The translations under genes and the position numbers were made by a program. A stretch of 35,505 nucleotides of DNA from a virus: the IMG/VR virus record IMGVR_UViG_3300035698_016763, positions 1 to 35,505 of that record. One strand, given 5' to 3'. How positions within the stretch are numbered: the first letter of the stretch is position 1; each line of letters starts with the position of its first letter. The notes beneath the pieces are model-generated. The model saw only the letters and a program-made list of their open reading frames with translations. It was not told where the DNA came from and did no database searches. Positions 1 through 7,466 of the stretch are shown here, in pieces.

Positions 1-2314
1 ACTGGGCGACATCCGCGTACTTCAAATTGTACGCATCGATATACCCTTGTGCCTGTTCGGGCGTACAGGGAATACCACGTCGTTGAATCTCTCGAGCAAC
101 CGCGCGGGCTCCTCTTGAGTACGGAATACCGAACGTTAACGATTTTGCCGCCACGCGGAGCCCCTGGAAGAGCTCTTCTACCTCATCCACACTGCAGGGT
201 GCTCCAATCAGGTCAACAGCATTCTGAGAGTGAATGTTACCCTTCGAATCTTCCAGCAGCTGCTTATCGCCGGAAAGATGCGCCAGTGTAACAACCTCAG
301 CCGACTTGTAGTCAGCCTCAATTAGCACACATCCCTCTGGAGCAATAAAGCAAGAGCGCATCGTTGGAGCGTCAGGACCCATGATCTTCGCGAGATCATC
401 TTCCTTCGCCTTCGTGATGTTCTGCAGGTTGGGGTTAAACGAACGATACCTACCCGTCTCTGCCAGCTGGCTGAGGTTTGTACGTATGCGGCCATCGGGG
501 TCAATCGCTCCGATCAAGCCTCGGTCGTACTCTCCGTTCTCGTTGGGACCCTGTAGAAAGTTCTTTGTTACCTGATCCACCATGCGAATGTCACGAACCA
601 GCTCAGCGATAGGCGACTCCGCTGCAAGGATGCTGAGTGACTCGCTATCCGTTGAAGGCTGGGGCTGCGTCATTATCTCCCTAGCCTCAAATCTTTTGAC
701 GGCGATCGCCCACTCCATGTTATGCGTAGCAGCCGTACTCTTAACCGGCTGGAGACCAAGCCCTCTAGGAGGCTCCATAAAGAGAAGTTGCTGTACCTGT
801 TTGGGTGACCTGAAGTTGAAGTTAGGATCACCTACCGCCTGGCACAGTTCAATCTGGAGTTCACCCTTACGCTTCTCGTAAATATCCCGCATCAACAACA
901 GTCGTTCGCGATCAACAGCGATACCATTCATCTCCATATCGAGGAGGGGATACGTCGCGCGCATTACCACGTTGTAGAAGAGGTCCTTTAGAAGCGGCGC
1001 GTGCTCGATAGCCGAGTGAAATAGCTCGTAGAGCCTTCGGGTAGCGTCAGCGTCAGCTGCGGCATAAGGATGAAGAAGGTCATCGGGGATATCTCGATAA
1101 CCTTCCGCTTTGAGGTCTTTGCTCGACTTGTTCTCTGCAACCCACAGCCGGAGCTTCAGGTCATAACGACCTAACGTCGTATGCCGGACCGAACATGCCT
1201 CCAGGCTGTGGTCGTGTGACTCCCTCAGTAGGTGACTAGCCAAAATGGTGTCGAAGCAAACCTTTGACACCACGTCCAGCCCAAAGTCGTAAAGCCAAGG
1301 GAGGTCAGCACGGATGTAGTGTCCTACAATGCCTACACCTTCTTGATCAAACATACGTCGTATACGGTCAGACACTTGAAGCGCATTGGAACTCAGTACC
1401 TCTCGCCCATACTGGTCCCGCAAGATGATAACAGCCGATTCCCGTGGACGCGCTGAAATCTGGATAGAGCGTAAGTACCCGCTAGGATCCCATATGCTCT
1501 GGCCAGCCCACTCGCAGTCTACAGCAAAAATGCGATCACCACGTTTCTCGCACACAGAGCAAAAGGTGTCGACCTTCTCTACCGTGTCTAGATAGTAGTA
1601 GTTCAGCTTTTCTATCTCGTCTTGAGTCTTTGATGCGCCGCCAATCAACGCGCAGAAGTTACGAATGTCAGAGGTAAACCCGGCGGCAAGATCCGGATCT
1701 CTAAGCAACTGTGTCGGGCTGACTGTGGCTAACACCTTGGCGCCGTTCCAGTCCACTACAGCACTACGATAGCGCTTGAGTGTCGCCTTCTTTCCGAATA
1801 CAGCTTTGACAGCATCCGCACCCAGCAGCAGAATGTACTGAGGCTTAACCATTGCGATTTCCTGCATGAGGATGGGACGGTCAAAGTGCAAAAACGCTGC
1901 TGGAGCTGACTTCATGCTCTCAGGTAGCTGAAACTTCAAGACACCCGTAGCATACATGTACGAGCAGCTCATATCGCATTCCTCGAAAGCCTCCTTCAGC
2001 TTCTCTCCAGAAGGGCCAACAAAGAACTTACCCTCGGCGGTCTCGTCGCGACCTGGCATCTTACCGATGATCATTACCGCTGCCGGATGAGGTCCAGGCT
2101 TAGGTGCATCGATCAGATGTCCAGGCACGTGCGTCCTAACAGTTGTGTTGCCCGACTTGTCGTTGATGACAAGAGATATAGGCTCTACCATAAGGTGACG
2201 CATGTACACGTCGGGGGACAGGTTCAGATTCTCCGCCTGCAGTTTGAACTCCTCCGTAAAGGGATTCTCTTCCAGGATCTTTGGATCAAGTTCGATCTCG
2301 TGCCACTCAAGCAT
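1..2314 (-). CDS. DNA polymerase I (family A) with N-terminal UDG-like domain, partial
   Basis: Replicative DNA polymerase, truncated by the window edge after about 771 codons. Residues ~70-230 resemble the uracil-DNA glycosylase superfamily: a GKMPGRDETAEGKFFVGPSG segment, a KPQYILLLGADAV strand and a VSPTQLLRDP segment. A 3'-5' exonuclease domain follows, with FAVDCEW (DxE motif), GHYIRADLPWL (Exo II-like) and YAAADAD (Exo III). The family A palm starts with DYKSAEVVTLAHLSGD (motif A) and RVAAKSLTFGIPYSRGA (finger/motif B); the HDE motif C must lie beyond position 1. The start ATG at 2314 overlaps the upstream primase stop by 8 nt and has AGGAGG about 8 nt upstream. The UDG-like part lacks the usual catalytic HPS histidine (SPT instead) and the family 4 iron-sulfur cysteines, so it may be structural. 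Polymerase identity is secure; activity of the UDG domain is doubtful. Confidence 0.93.
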   Translation of the reverse strand, partial: MLEWHEIELDPKILEENPFTEEFKLQAENLNLSPDVYMRHLMVEPISLVINDKSGNTTVRTHVPGHLIDAPKPGPHPAAVMIIGKMPGRDETAEGKFFVGPSGEKLKEAFEECDMSCSYMYATGVLKFQLPESMKSAPAAFLHFDRPILMQEIAMVKPQYILLLGADAVKAVFGKKATLKRYRSAVVDWNGAKVLATVSPTQLLRDPDLAAGFTSDIRNFCALIGGASKTQDEIEKLNYYYLDTVEKVDTFCSVCEKRGDRIFAVDCEWAGQSIWDPSGYLRSIQISARPRESAVIILRDQYGREVLSSNALQVSDRIRRMFDQEGVGIVGHYIRADLPWLYDFGLDVVSKVCFDTILASHLLRESHDHSLEACSVRHTTLGRYDLKLRLWVAENKSSKDLKAEGYRDIPDDLLHPYAAADADATRRLYELFHSAIEHAPLLKDLFYNVVMRATYPLLDMEMNGIAVDRERLLLMRDIYEKRKGELQIELCQAVGDPNFNFRSPKQVQQLLFMEPPRGLGLQPVKSTAATHNMEWAIAVKRFEAREIMTQPQPSTDSESLSILAAESPIAELVRDIRMVDQVTKNFLQGPNENGEYDRGLIGAIDPDGRIRTNLSQLAETGRYRSFNPNLQNITKAKEDDLAKIMGPDAPTMRSCFIAPEGCVLIEADYKSAEVVTLAHLSGDKQLLEDSKGNIHSQNAVDLIGAPCSVDEVEELFQGLRVAAKSLTFGIPYSRGARAVAREIQRRGIPCTPEQAQGYIDAYNLKYADVAQ

Positions 2315-3386
2315 TGAAACCTGCCTCCTGTGCTTGGGACATAATGATCTTCCAGCTGTCCGACGTCGAGAAGTCTGCTGGATCTGTGTTCTCTGGATAC
2401 ATTACGCGATACTTCCCCTTACTAAACCGGCCATAGGGATCTTCCCAAGGATTGGCGTCTACGTACTTCGCTACGTACGACTTGTCCTCATAGACGTCTG
2501 GATCGAGTGCGATGATAAGTGTATCCCACGCCTCTTGCATCATTATACTGTGGGTGGCTGACACGTACTTACCCATTAACGCCACGGCGGGGGGTCCGAG
2601 TCGTATCACGGACGGAATACCCTCTACGAGCACGCCAAACTTATACGACTTAGCTGCATCGTATCCGTAAAGCCACCAATGCACTGGATACCCGGGCATG
2701 GTGTAGTACTTCGGCACCTTCTTGTCCGCTGTATCGCCTACCATCCGAGCCTGCCAGCCAATGCACATGCCCTCACGATAGATGGGAAAGATGATACGAT
2801 TCTCGACATAAACCGCCTTATAGTCAGGAGATTCTCCGCCCTTCCAGCAGTACTGAACAGCGTGGTACTGCCCTAGGTGATTAATATCGAACCCTCGACC
2901 TTCAAGGTACTGCACCGCCGGGTGAGACGCATCCAACGATGTAATGGGTACGCAAGCGCCGGGCAACTCTGCAGGTTTGAAGTCAACCTTCGCAGCCGCT
3001 GTTGCGGGTGGCACCCACAGCTTCTTGTTGCGCCTGTAGATATAGGCTTTGAGCTGGTCCTTCAGATCCGTGTAGACCTGTTTGCAATGCTCGTTGTAAC
3101 AAACAGCAAGCCAACCTCCAAACTCGATCTCGCCATGCTGGTCGTCCTGCCACGTCGTGTTCCACCTGTGATTGATGTACAAACGAAAGCGACGGTCTTT
3201 ACAGAACGGACAACACACGACATAGTACTCGCCGCCACCCCCAGGAGGGATGATGATACGATCTTTCCAGTCAAGAGACGGGTTTGCCAAGACATGATAC
3301 CGAAGAGACTTACCTCCTCCAACAATACGAACCTCCCCAAATCGACGCACGAGTGAGGAGTATAGTCCTACGTTGAGCACTCCCAT
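2307..3386 (-). CDS. DNA primase, zinc-ribbon plus TOPRIM (359 aa)
   Basis: DnaG/T7 gp4-type primase that would make RNA primers for the neighbouring polymerase. An N-terminal zinc ribbon is formed by CPFC (residues ~59-62) and CYNEHC (~96-101). The C-terminal half has a TOPRIM signature: FGVLVEGIPSV carries the acidic residue and LIIALDPDVYED carries the DxD. It lacks a helicase domain; the separate DnaB-like gene immediately upstream would supply that function. I chose ATG 3386 because AGGAGG sits just upstream and because the longer reading frame would overlap the helicase by about 130 nt. The stop overlaps the polymerase start, suggesting translational coupling. Confidence is high for a primase of the TOPRIM class, lower for exact subfamily. 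Confidence 0.88.
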   Translation of the reverse strand: MGVLNVGLYSSLVRRFGEVRIVGGGKSLRYHVLANPSLDWKDRIIIPPGGGGEYYVVCCPFCKDRRFRLYINHRWNTTWQDDQHGEIEFGGWLAVCYNEHCKQVYTDLKDQLKAYIYRRNKKLWVPPATAAAKVDFKPAELPGACVPITSLDASHPAVQYLEGRGFDINHLGQYHAVQYCWKGGESPDYKAVYVENRIIFPIYREGMCIGWQARMVGDTADKKVPKYYTMPGYPVHWWLYGYDAAKSYKFGVLVEGIPSVIRLGPPAVALMGKYVSATHSIMMQEAWDTLIIALDPDVYEDKSYVAKYVDANPWEDPYGRFSKGKYRVMYPENTDPADFSTSDSWKIIMSQAQEAGFNA

Positions 3387-3396
3387 CGTGAGCCTC

Positions 3397-4866
3397 CTAG
3401 TTTGGGTCGTCTCCCATTTCTCGGGCAAACGAATCGTCGCCATCCATTGGGACAGCGTCTGCTTCGTCGATAAGCATGACCTTACCAGATCTCTCATCAC
3501 GCTCACACTCGAGGTGACGATCGACAAAGCGGCTGAACTTACCTTGTAGCTCGATGAATCTGTGGGACGAACGCTGGTTTCTGACCTTTGACGCTGTAAT
3601 AGTCGTCAAAGGGAACTCCGCCGGGTTGCTGAGGTCAATCGGGGAAAGCGCAAGACACGTCGACACCATCCATGCGAAGTTCTTAGCCTCCGCTGACGCT
3701 GTCCAGTGTGTCATCTTTCCCGACTTGGCCTTCGCGCCTGGGGTATCCACCTGATGCGTGATCCAGATGTTGTTGCCGTGCTTCGTAGCCACCTGACAGA
3801 GTCTGTCGATGGCAAGAGTCACCATAGCCCTAGCCTCGTCAACCTTGTGGCCCCCGCCAACAACCCAACGAAGCATCATGGGCCACAGCCAATCAACGAT
3901 CACAAGCTCCGGTAGCCGCGTCTGCTTCTCCATTGTTTCGATGATCCCCTCAATCTCGTCGGGACCACCACAACCGGCACGATCACCAGAATCGGTTCTA
4001 CCGCTCATGTCAATGACGTGAATGTAATCGCCGCAGATTTCCTGACACGCGGCCAGACGCGCAATGATAGCGGGGTCAATCTTATCTCTCGTCTTCTCAA
4101 ACTCCCGGATATCCGTCTGCGTTGTACACGCGTAGATGCGGTCGTTGATGTCACCCTCTGCAGGAGACTCGTAGGTTAGCATCAAACAGTGTCGCTGATG
4201 CATTCCAAAAGCAACGAGCAGCTGGATAGCCAGCAACGTCTTACCGCCGCTAGACGGACCAAGTAGCCCGTAAACGGCGCCCGGCTTCATACCTCCACCC
4301 AGAAGGGCGTCGATGAAGACTACATTGCACGGGCGACGTGGAGACAGTCCGAACCTCTCGTTGCCCGCCTTCATAGGAGACAAGATCTCCGCACGCTGTA
4401 CACGAGTCGTCGCGTAGTTCTGCGTCAACGCTGACACAAGCAACGGTAGGTCTACCCCTGAAGATACGTTCTGCCTGATATGATCAAGGACTCGACGTTC
4501 ATCAAGGAACTTCTGCAAAAGATCCTTCCCATACGCGGGCACAAAGTTGTCAGGCTGTAAAAAACAGCTGTCGATAAATGCGTGAAGACTGGCTACTAGG
4601 CCGGGCATCTGATACTCCGGCTCCGTAGGCGCTACCACGTCCGCCTCAGTGTGAAGATACTGGGGGGTGATAAGCTCAGACTGACCCTTGTGAATGAAGT
4701 CCTGCATGATCGTCCACAGAAGCCGATAGTGGTACTCGTTGGGTCTGTTGAAGTCGTCAGGGGAAATACGTCCTATAGCTTCTGTACGCACTTCCTTACA
4801 ACGAAGAAGATGCATCACGAGAAGGAGGACACTGCTTTGCGGTAGTCCTTGTTGAAATTCACTCAC
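3397..4866 (-). CDS. DnaB-like replicative helicase (489 aa, GTG start)
   Basis: Hexameric RecA-fold helicase expected to unwind DNA at the fork with the downstream primase. The N-terminal ~110 residues look like a helical DnaB-N-type domain. The motor domain has Walker A GPSSGGKT (residues ~201-208), a Walker B LVIVDW near residue 320, and a WITHQVDTPG segment typical of the DnaB/RecA sensor region. An in-frame ATG exists at 4884, but GTG 4866 has AAGGAGG with 6-nt spacing and is preferred. The start overlaps the preceding gene's stop by 8 nt. The C-terminus is acidic (DEADAVPMDGDD), as in proteins that contact SSB or other basic partners, though that role is only inferred. Confidence 0.87.
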   Translation of the reverse strand: MSEFQQGLPQSSVLLLVMHLLRCKEVRTEAIGRISPDDFNRPNEYHYRLLWTIMQDFIHKGQSELITPQYLHTEADVVAPTEPEYQMPGLVASLHAFIDSCFLQPDNFVPAYGKDLLQKFLDERRVLDHIRQNVSSGVDLPLLVSALTQNYATTRVQRAEILSPMKAGNERFGLSPRRPCNVVFIDALLGGGMKPGAVYGLLGPSSGGKTLLAIQLLVAFGMHQRHCLMLTYESPAEGDINDRIYACTTQTDIREFEKTRDKIDPAIIARLAACQEICGDYIHVIDMSGRTDSGDRAGCGGPDEIEGIIETMEKQTRLPELVIVDWLWPMMLRWVVGGGHKVDEARAMVTLAIDRLCQVATKHGNNIWITHQVDTPGAKAKSGKMTHWTASAEAKNFAWMVSTCLALSPIDLSNPAEFPLTTITASKVRNQRSSHRFIELQGKFSRFVDRHLECERDERSGKVMLIDEADAVPMDGDDSFAREMGDDPN

Positions 4867-5434
4867 CCATAGCCTCCTTTTCAAACTCCCACATCGCCGC
4901 CCCGTAATCCGGCTCTCTTTTCAAAACTACCTTCGCATGCTCCGCGTAACACGCAGCAATGTCAGGGAGGTTCTCCATTTCAGCTATCCGATATCGAAGT
5001 ACAACAGGGATGCGAAGACTATCGTCCATCAGCACTTCTTCTAGCCCACGGCCGATCTTCATCTGAACAGCAATAACATCAGCGCCAGCCCTGAGGAATA
5101 TTCTACGCGTCAGCTTTTCGTTGTCTTTGTCACAACAAAACGACCGCCACGCAGTGTCACACAAAAACTGGTTTGGCCACAGCTGCCCAGATCTATTTCC
5201 GTAGAGCCGGTGCATGTAGCTCATGTAACTCCACGGGCTCTCCCCTGCTTTCAGAAGCAGAACCGCTAACCTGTGGAGCTTTGTGTCATACCGAGAACCC
5301 ATGCGGCGAGCGCCGGGGCGCCATAGCTGCATCAGCTCCCGGTACGCATCTTTCAACTCACCAACGATATCCCACGCGTCGTCTAGGTCGTTGACGCTCA
5401 CGTCCTCTGCTGGAGGTATTGGCCTTCCTGGCAT
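4859..5434 (-). CDS. Unknown protein in the replication block (191 aa)
   Basis: I do not recognise this protein. It sits between the SF2 helicase and the DnaB-like helicase and overlaps both neighbours (36 nt upstream, 8 nt downstream), so it is part of the replication operon. The sequence is soluble and helix-rich, with several aromatic pairs and no obvious metal site, P-loop or membrane segment. The ATG at 5434 follows GGGAG; a TTG five codons upstream is less likely. By position it could be a helicase loader or another replisome accessory, but no motif supports that directly. Confidence 0.72.
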   Translation of the reverse strand: MPGRPIPPAEDVSVNDLDDAWDIVGELKDAYRELMQLWRPGARRMGSRYDTKLHRLAVLLLKAGESPWSYMSYMHRLYGNRSGQLWPNQFLCDTAWRSFCCDKDNEKLTRRIFLRAGADVIAVQMKIGRGLEEVLMDDSLRIPVVLRYRIAEMENLPDIAACYAEHAKVVLKREPDYGAAMWEFEKEAMGE

Positions 5435-6906
5435 GCTATGATCTCCCAACCTCTACGCTTGTATGAGCGAAGCCGATCCTGCGCACGTCGCCTGAAGTAC
5501 GGGTCAAACTCGTCGCCAAAGTCCTCAAGAATCCCTCCTTGCTTACCATCAGCTATGCGAGACAAGCGGCCGGGGATCTGAATGTTACCGATCTCCCCGG
5601 AACCGGCGTCTCCTCGAATGAGTACCTGTAAACCTGTAAAGTCCACGCCCTGATTCCATACGGACGTAGCGATGACCTTCTTCAACTCGCCAGTTTCAAA
5701 GAGTTCCTGCATCTGCATACGATCATCCGCAGACAGCGGCTCGAAGTCAGGCGGAAGCATCCCGCGACTCACTAGAGCCTTTTTCGATTTGTCGTCAAGT
5801 GTCGCGTAACAAGCCTGGAACTCAGGAAGCTGCGCCCTGAGCGCAAAGGCATGCTGTACTGTCTCTACGATGATGAGCACCTGCGTGTCCTTATCGTAAC
5901 GACGAGCAGCTTCGGCAATACGTCTGTTACGTACAACGTTGTACCATACGCCATGACGCAGCCTAGCTGTGCGAGTCTTCTGGTCAATTACCCCTCCTGA
6001 CACGGAGTTGAAGTTGACATAAATCTGCGAGACGATACCCAGCTGTAACGCTCGCTGATAAGGCATGCTGTAGATGACAGGCCCGAAAAGCGACTCGATC
6101 ACCGGCTCGGCCATATCCGACCGGCCTTCCGGTGAAGCTGTAAACCCAAACATGCGGGCATTACAAAACTTGCCGACCATCTTTGCTGTCTCTTCTGCAG
6201 CCGCCTTATGCACCTCGTCGAAGAGGAACAGGCGACACTTCTCAACATCCGTCTTCAACAACGACCGGGTAGTCGACACTGTCACGCGCCGAGGATCCTT
6301 AGACTTCCCGCTCACCACGCCTATCTGCGACTCCGGAAGGAAATGGTGGAGCTGACGATAATGACTGTTAAGGATAGACAACCCCGGAACACAAATGACG
6401 ATGTTCACGTTGGGGTAGATGGCACAGATAAGCCGCATGAGGTGAGACTTACCGTACGCAGTAGGCGCTACAATCTGCCCGTGATCGTGGGAAATGACGG
6501 CGGCAATAGCCTCTGCCTGTCCGGGGCGTAGACCTGTCAGTCTCGACAGGTCATGCTTCATCGGCGGTAGGGTACGGAGGTCCTCGATAACGTAGGGGTA
6601 GTGAAACTTAGTCAGAAGCCCGCATATCTTCTCCGTCAGTCCCGCAGGACAAACGAGAGAACCTTGGGCGTCCAGCACGTAAAGCAAACGCGTCTCGGTT
6701 CGCTTCTTCTCGCCACCAGAGTCACTCGACTTAGAGAAGCGAGCCGTGTAATCAAAATCTTGAAACATGTGCGTGTACTGTAGCTCGGGTCCAAGCAATG
6801 GCTCAAGACTCGGCGTGACCTGAATCAGATTCCCCTGCCGACGAATCAGAATCGTTGGACTTTCCTCGAGCACGGGGTCTGACTTCAGAGACTCGGAATC
6901 GCCCAT
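5398..6906 (-). CDS. SF2 DEVH-box helicase, UvsW-like (502 aa)
   Basis: ATP-dependent superfamily 2 helicase or translocase. Visible motifs in order: LRPGQAEAIAAVI (Q-like motif), VAPTAYGKSHL (motif I, residues ~147-157), LFLFDEVHKAA (motif II DEVH, ~228), GFTASPEGR (motif III), and QIPGRLSRIADGKQGGILEDF (motif VI with its arginines, near the end). This arrangement matches UvsW/RAD25-like phage helicases involved in branch migration and recombination-dependent replication. The start at ATG 6906 is supported by GGAGAG; a TTG 48 nt upstream has no better signal. It overlaps the upstream 173-aa gene by about 100 nt, a long overlap even for this compact block. Confidence 0.88.
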   Translation of the reverse strand: MGDSESLKSDPVLEESPTILIRRQGNLIQVTPSLEPLLGPELQYTHMFQDFDYTARFSKSSDSGGEKKRTETRLLYVLDAQGSLVCPAGLTEKICGLLTKFHYPYVIEDLRTLPPMKHDLSRLTGLRPGQAEAIAAVISHDHGQIVAPTAYGKSHLMRLICAIYPNVNIVICVPGLSILNSHYRQLHHFLPESQIGVVSGKSKDPRRVTVSTTRSLLKTDVEKCRLFLFDEVHKAAAEETAKMVGKFCNARMFGFTASPEGRSDMAEPVIESLFGPVIYSMPYQRALQLGIVSQIYVNFNSVSGGVIDQKTRTARLRHGVWYNVVRNRRIAEAARRYDKDTQVLIIVETVQHAFALRAQLPEFQACYATLDDKSKKALVSRGMLPPDFEPLSADDRMQMQELFETGELKKVIATSVWNQGVDFTGLQVLIRGDAGSGEIGNIQIPGRLSRIADGKQGGILEDFGDEFDPYFRRRAQDRLRSYKRRGWEIIACQEGQYLQQRT

Positions 6907-7324
6907 AGTCTTCTCTCCATCCGTAGGGTGAAATACCAAGGTACTTCCCGCCAATCGTCAAGATCTCCGTGAAGTCTTGAACAGATACGTCTGAGGGAAG
7001 CATGAAGTTAACGGCAACAACGGAGCCTGCGGTGAATGCCTCATGAATCTGCATCCCTATCTTGCCGCTGTTTCGAAAATGACGAGTGAAGCGTCGGACA
7101 GGGCCGTCAACAAGTGTGTCTACCTGAATGTCTTTGATGTGATCTTGACACCTCGTCGCCGCCTTTGCCCCATAGTCCAAAACGCCCCGCCACCACGTCT
7201 GCATGAAAACGACCTGCCCCTGTGAGTCGCGGGGCATTCGCACCACACCTGTTCGGTTCTTGCGCTGACGCACGTTACCCAGACAAGGTGTGATGAATTC
7301 CAGTTTGGCTACTACTTCAATCAT
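6803..7324 (-). CDS. Unknown phage protein, possible replication accessory (173 aa)
   Basis: No confident family. The protein opens with a beta-strand-like EVVAKLEFITPCLG segment and contains YLGISPYGWREDYGRFRVSEV near residue 140, a layout that I associate from memory with uncharacterised phage proteins encoded next to replication genes. The C-terminal ~25 residues are a low-complexity Ser/Asp/Glu tail, which coincides with the region overlapping the next gene. It is the first gene of the replication block after a good promoter candidate at 7355-7383, so it is probably expressed early. ATG 7324 is used; only a weak GGAA precedes it. Confidence 0.7.
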   Translation of the reverse strand: MIEVVAKLEFITPCLGNVRQRKNRTGVVRMPRDSQGQVVFMQTWWRGVLDYGAKAATRCQDHIKDIQVDTLVDGPVRRFTRHFRNSGKIGMQIHEAFTAGSVVAVNFMLPSDVSVQDFTEILTIGGKYLGISPYGWREDYGRFRVSEVRPRARGKSNDSDSSAGESDSGHAES

Positions 7325-7354
7325 AGTTCCATTTCCAAGTTTAGGGGGGTTGTC

Positions 7355-7383
7355 ACTGTAACACCAAAGCCCATAGTTGTCAA
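7355..7383 (-). promoter_or_regulatory. Sigma70-like promoter for the replication block
   Basis: On the minus strand a perfect -35 TTGACA (7378-7383), an exact 17-bp spacer and a -10 TACAGT (7355-7360) lie in the intergenic region about 30 nt upstream of ATG 7324. A dyad TTGTC-AAC-GACAA at 7377-7389 overlaps the -35 and could be an operator. It would drive the 173-aa gene through the polymerase. Confidence 0.6.
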
Positions 7384-7432
7384 CGACAATATTGGCTCTG
7401 TGAGTAAAATAACCGAAGAACTACAACATGTA

Positions 7433-7460
7433 GGGTAGGTGCTCACACGAACACCTACCC
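7433..7460 (-). terminator. Hairpin just after sbcC, possible terminator
   Basis: A perfect 9-bp stem GGGTAGGTG / CACCTACCC with a 10-nt loop starts 6 nt past the sbcC stop codon. The stem is strong, but no T-run follows on the minus strand, so it is not a textbook intrinsic terminator; it may be an mRNA 3' stabiliser or factor-assisted terminator. Confidence 0.5.
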
Positions 7461-7466
7461 CTGGTG

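Noticed and set aside
2877-3356. Plus-strand ORF of 159 codons
   Set aside because: Antisense shadow of the primase with no domain.
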